Made by a program: the position numbers and the translations under genes
Assembly: GCA_026168455.1 (NCBI GenBank)
Contig: CM047426.1
Coordinates: forward strand, 25,603,058 to 25,667,057
DNA: 64,000 nucleotides
Direction: 5' to 3'
From: Theocolax elegans
Lineage: Eukaryota > Arthropoda > Insecta > Hymenoptera > Cerocephalidae
The notes under the pieces: model-generated
The model's input: only the letters and a program-made list of their open reading frames with translations
What the model was told of the DNA's origin: nothing
The model's database searches: none
Part shown: one piece after another, positions 60,161 to 64,000 of the stretch
Layout of the letters: the number at the start of each line of letters is the position of its first letter
Numbering within the stretch: the first letter of the stretch is position 1

Positions 60161-61195
60161 ATTTATTAGCTTGTAAACATAGATTACATTTGTAATTTAG
60201 CTCTTAGCTTAAAAGTGCTATTACAAATGTTAGGGGTAAAAATTTGACAAATTCAGGTATATATCTTTATAAATACTAGAGATATGAAGAATCAGTTATA
60301 AATTACAGGAAAATCTTAAAAAATAATTTAAATAGTAATAATGAAAATGGTTCTAAAAGACTAAATATTTGTTTGTAAGTCAATATACTAATATAATATT
60401 TAAATATTTTGAGGTTATGATCATTCATTTCATCACAGGGCGCTAGCAGCTTTTATTATTTAGTTCTGTGATTGAAATTTCTATTAGGATTTTGTCAAGC
60501 ATCTATATACAAATGTGTGTGCACGTAGGTGTGTATGTGTGTGTAATATCGTATACTACAAGGAGAGAAAAGTTAAATAAAAAGCATACCCAAATATTTT
60601 GGGTGACGTTCACTTGTCGTAGTTTTCCAGAATTTTGTATAAAAATTGAAAATCACATTATAGCTTTTACCATATCACATAGTAATTTTTCTATCCAAAA
60701 CATTTCGACACATTTTATAAAAATTGTTCTCTATATACACATCACCTATAGACTACTACATATTTATAATAATAAATAAATGTTTCACCGCATTTGCACG
60801 TATTCATCAACTGTTTGACAAAAACTTCTAATGAGATTTTGGTAACATTGTTAGATTTAGATACTGAAATTTCTACTATTAATGAAATATTTTTTAAGAA
60901 AGTAAGTATCTTCAAACATATAAAGAATAATTGTTGCAACTAGACCTAAACATTGTAAATCGAACGGTAAGATGTAATAAAATTTGAACACCAATTGATT
61001 ATCTTTGGGTGAAGTAACCACGTTATATTGAAATACAATTTTAGTATAGCATTAACCAAATAATATAAAGTTGTTTTTTTTCTTCATAATATGCGTTTCA
61101 TACTAAAATATTGAATTTAAAACTTTAGGGCACATAATTTGTTTAAATATAATAACCCTCAAGCCATAATAACCACCCATTAAAAAAAAATTCAA
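60161..61195. other. AT-rich non-coding stretch
   Basis: A plus-strand frame (60468-60779) and a minus-strand frame (60742-60939) show no recognised motif. A short TG tract lies near 60510-60545. Confidence 0.4.
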
Positions 61196-61199
61196 AATT

Positions 61200-61475
61200 G
61201 CCTTTTTAAAATAGTCGCCGCGGCAAGTGTGTCAGGCACGCAGAGTTTCCTGTCGGGCTTGAATTTTCGCACGTGTCTCCCTCGATGATGCTAAATATAA
61301 CCGCGAAAATCGGAAAAAAAGAGGCCACGCACCCTCCGCGAAGCGACACGAGGCACAGACGGTCGACGATGACGCGGCGTTGTCGCTGATAAACGCGTTA
61401 TCGCACCGACGACGGCGCGTGTACGATGCGCCCTGAGGTGTCGCGCCGAAATTAAAATTCAATGGCCTTGCGGAG
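61200..61475. other. Compact CpG island-like patch
   Basis: The 270 bp between AT-rich flanks are among the most CpG-dense in the window. A minus-strand 76-codon frame (61232-61462) fills the patch; its peptide is Arg/Ala/Ser-rich with four cysteines and no family that I recognise. A short 5' exon or a promoter is plausible, but no splice junction or TATA context could be fixed. Confidence 0.35.
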
Positions 61476-62990
61476 GCCCCTTCTTTCTCTTTCCACTTTA
61501 CACACTCTCCTAAATGTATTTTTTTACATTGGCGCTTTGTGCTCTTCTTTAGAGAAATTTAAAATTTGCGATTGTTTACCGTTCTCGACCCGCCCATGTA
61601 TCGAAGTACGCTATCGTCGCTGCCTGAGTCATTGGTAGTATTTTATGATGATTTTTAAAGCAACTTTTTTATCAAGATTTATTAGAGGTTGATTATTGAC
61701 AATCTATAATTGTAATTTATTTCCACTATATGTTTTAATGATCGAATAATTGGATAGTTAATTATTTTATTATTTATTTAGATGCGTAAACAATTTGTGA
61801 TCAAAACCTATTTTATTATTTAAAGTATAAACTCATCTTTTGTTATTAACTGTCTACTTTTTTTTCATTTACATCGATCACAATGTATTCTTTAACAATA
61901 TGAAATAATTAAAGTAAGTCTTAATGTTTATAGTAATGATTATGTCAAACAAATTTGTTAAAAGTTTAATGTTACTTTATTTTAATATGCTTATAATGCA
62001 ATATCTATACTTTCAATATTTTTAATTATAAGTAGTTGTTTATGAACATAAAAACAGTCATTTGTAGAAGCGTCCAATAAAAAATTACTTTTTTCTTCGT
62101 ACCTACATAGGTTTACTTATAGCGATTAAAAATTATATATATAAAACATATATCCGTACAATGAGATAAAGTTTGTGAATTAATTTCGAAAGTGAAATGA
62201 AATAATATAATACTATAATTATTTACAAATGTAAGGAATCGATATTCAAAATGTAAATGTTCGTTTCCAAATATTGTTTTAGTATTCGGAAATTAAGATA
62301 CGTGGAGCTCTTTCTCCAAGAACCAAATCGGACTGATCGATATGCCAATGGCGCGGTTGGCGTTTTGTCCTTTTCACCAATAGACACTCTCATTATTCAT
62401 TATCGAGCGTATATATCGTCATTATTGTTCTTGGTGTTTGCACTTGCCTTCGCTAACTCAGGTATCTCAACTTCAGACGAATTATTCCCTCAGATTCTCC
62501 AACATTTACAATGCGAGTTTTGTTGATTAAAAAAATGTTCCTATATTCTGACGGTTGATTCGTCCCTTTTGCATTTCATTGCGTTTACGTGCATATATAG
62601 CGATTGAAATAACTTGTTACAATTTATTGGCGAGAGAGTAAAAATATTGGTTGAGGATATAATCGTAAGTTACATTTATTCGTTAGTGATCTCCAATTAT
62701 TATATGCTTAACTGGTGGTTGTAAACATAATTCGTGATCTACTAAAAATAAAAAGATGTTTTGAATTTTCATATTTACATTTCCACAAGGAATAATAAAA
62801 GATATTTTAAACTATTTGCAGCAATCATTCGAAAATATAATTTCTACATTCTTCTTATAGTAATTTATTTCCTATAAAAACATGAGTATGGATCCATTTG
62901 CAATAAATTGTCACATTAAATACAGTTTTAAACCGCTAAATTTTCTGCAGATTAAATTATTGCTTTACGATCTCTATAGTTGTATGTATA
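61476..62990. other. AT-rich non-coding stretch
   Basis: An 89-codon plus-strand frame (62257-62526) has a hydrophobic segment (YISSLLFLVFALAFANSG) but no recognisable family, and AT-rich flanks. No other feature could be supported. Confidence 0.35.
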
Positions 62991-62994
62991 AGAT

Positions 62995-63214
62995 ACACGG
63001 AGAAAAATTTCTAATAAATTTTACCCTGCTGTTCTAGCAAAAGGGGGACGAAGGACACAGCAGGGTAAAAAAATACCCAGTTTTCAAATAAATTTTACCC
63101 TGCTGCTCGATTAAAATTTATTTGAAAACTGGGTATTTTTTTACCTTGCTGTGTCCTTCGTCCCACTTTTGCTAGAACAGCAGGGTAAAACTTATCAGAA
63201 ATTTTTTTCTGTGT
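62995..63214. mobile_element. 220 bp near-perfect hairpin MITE
   Basis: The ends ACACGGAGAAAAATTTCT and AGAAATTTTTTTCTGTGT pair, and almost the whole element folds into one stem with the tip near 63100-63115. The stem carries five copies of TTTTACCCTGCTG or its complement (near 63019, 63057, 63092, 63141 and 63177), one of them with a T for C change. No coding capacity exists. The close pairing points to a young insertion or to selection on the fold. No clear target duplication could be fixed. Confidence 0.8.
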
Positions 63215-63438
63215 CTAATCTTATTGTATTATATCATCAATATACAATCTATAATATATTTATCTAATTACTTTTTTTGGATAACTATCAGCAGCGTTAA
63301 TTATTGAATATTCCACTTAACTTTCTACTGGGTTCCACCCACTGACTTACAGGTTTCGTTGTAATTTTAGAAACTATGTTCTTATATATATGTATGAAAA
63401 ATTTCATTTCGAAATTCAATCTCATTGGCTGCTTATTG
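63215..63438. other. AT-rich spacer between two foldback elements
   Basis: No feature was recognised. Confidence 0.4.
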
Positions 63439-63439
63439 A

Positions 63440-63830
63440 AAGTTACACACAGTTAACGAAAAATTGTAAAAAAATATATGCTTCAGTTTAAACGGTAATA
63501 ATTCGGAAACAATCAGATACAGACACGTAAACTCAAATTTAGCAAAAAGTTGAGATAAGTATAGATACGATTTAAATAATAAGATTCAAATATATCAATT
63601 TTGTACAAAGTTATGGAAGAAATAAGAATTAGACAAAATTTTAACTTAAATTCAGGAATAAAATTTTTAGGCAAAAACTTTATTCAATTCTTATATCTTC
63701 TATAACTATTGACTAAATTGAGATATTCGAGCTTTTTATTTTTCAAATCGTATCTATGCATAATCTCGACTGTTTGCTACAATTGTTGAGTAATTAGCCA
63801 TTAAACTAAAGCATATTTTTTCACAATATT
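63440..63830. mobile_element. FB1-like foldback core, copy 4
   Basis: AACGAAAAATTGTAAAAAAA, TCGGAAACAATCAGA and CAAAGTTATGGAAGAAATAA in the left half pair with CACAATATTTCATTAC, CGACTGTTTGCTAC and CTTCTATAACTATTGAC-type words in the right half. The central palindrome CAAAGTTATGGAAGAAAT is the same as in the FB1 copies at 57.9 and 48.8 kb. The outer CAAGG ends were not found, so only the core is preserved. It is non-coding. Confidence 0.5.
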
Positions 63831-64000
63831 TCATTACTGCGTATATAACATTCATTAAATAACGAAATCCGTGACCCGAAATCCCCGTCTATAAGTTTGA
63901 AACGTAATGATACACTTATTTTATCACTCAAACGTTTCTCACGAACAAAAAGGTCCTTCGACTCGAGCGAAAAATTAAATCTAAAATCATTTAATTACAC
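63831..64000. other. Window end, no feature
   Basis: The last 170 bp are AT-rich with a small rise in CpG near the edge. Nothing can be annotated. Confidence 0.4.

Overview
The window looks like nuclear DNA of an insect. It is strongly AT-rich, has eukaryotic repeat content (non-LTR retrotransposons, many inverted-repeat transposons, long dinucleotide microsatellites) and has no prokaryotic gene organisation. AT-rich background broken by short, sharply CpG-rich patches full of (CT)n/(GA)n and (CA)n tracts is common in Hymenoptera, so a wasp, ant or relative is my best guess. That assignment is inference from composition only. I see no rRNA, no convincing tRNA, no CRISPR array and no host protein-coding gene that I recognise. 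The stretch is best read as intergenic DNA or a very large intron.

Layout. 1-8.4 kb: AT-rich DNA with four CpG-rich patches. 8.43-14.39 kb: a near-identical head-to-tail duplication of a ~2.98 kb unit, each copy starting with a 50 bp AT palindrome and holding a 1.1 kb CpG-rich core. 15.0-15.13 kb: a TATA box followed by a GTAAGT donor, a possible non-coding first exon. 15.6-17.8 kb: a ~174 bp-period tandem repeat, a decayed foldback element and a 513 bp foldback element with TTAA at both ends. 20.8-23.2 kb (minus strand): a 5'-truncated non-LTR retrotransposon with an uninterrupted reverse transcriptase frame, inside a (GA)n tract. 24.1-27.0 kb: a second, decayed non-LTR element with a 0.72 kb internal tandem duplication. 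27-34 kb: mostly featureless AT-rich DNA with two CpG patches. 34.67-35.73 kb: a 1,063 bp, almost perfectly palindromic Tc1/mariner-type foldback element flanked by TA. 39.6-40.17 kb: a 571 bp element with CACTGAG ends. 47.3-51.5 kb: a nested cluster in which two 1.27-1.28 kb elements sit inside one foldback element, which directly abuts a 1,054 bp palindrome. 52.7-63.8 kb: smaller inverted-repeat elements, a possible hAT-type transposase remnant, and a 220 bp hairpin with five copies of one motif.

Functionally, the only intact-looking coding sequence is the retrotransposon reverse transcriptase. The most distinctive property is the density and diversity of long foldback DNA. At least four unrelated kinds are present, and two have arms of about 500 bp. 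If transcribed, these would fold into long double-stranded RNA.
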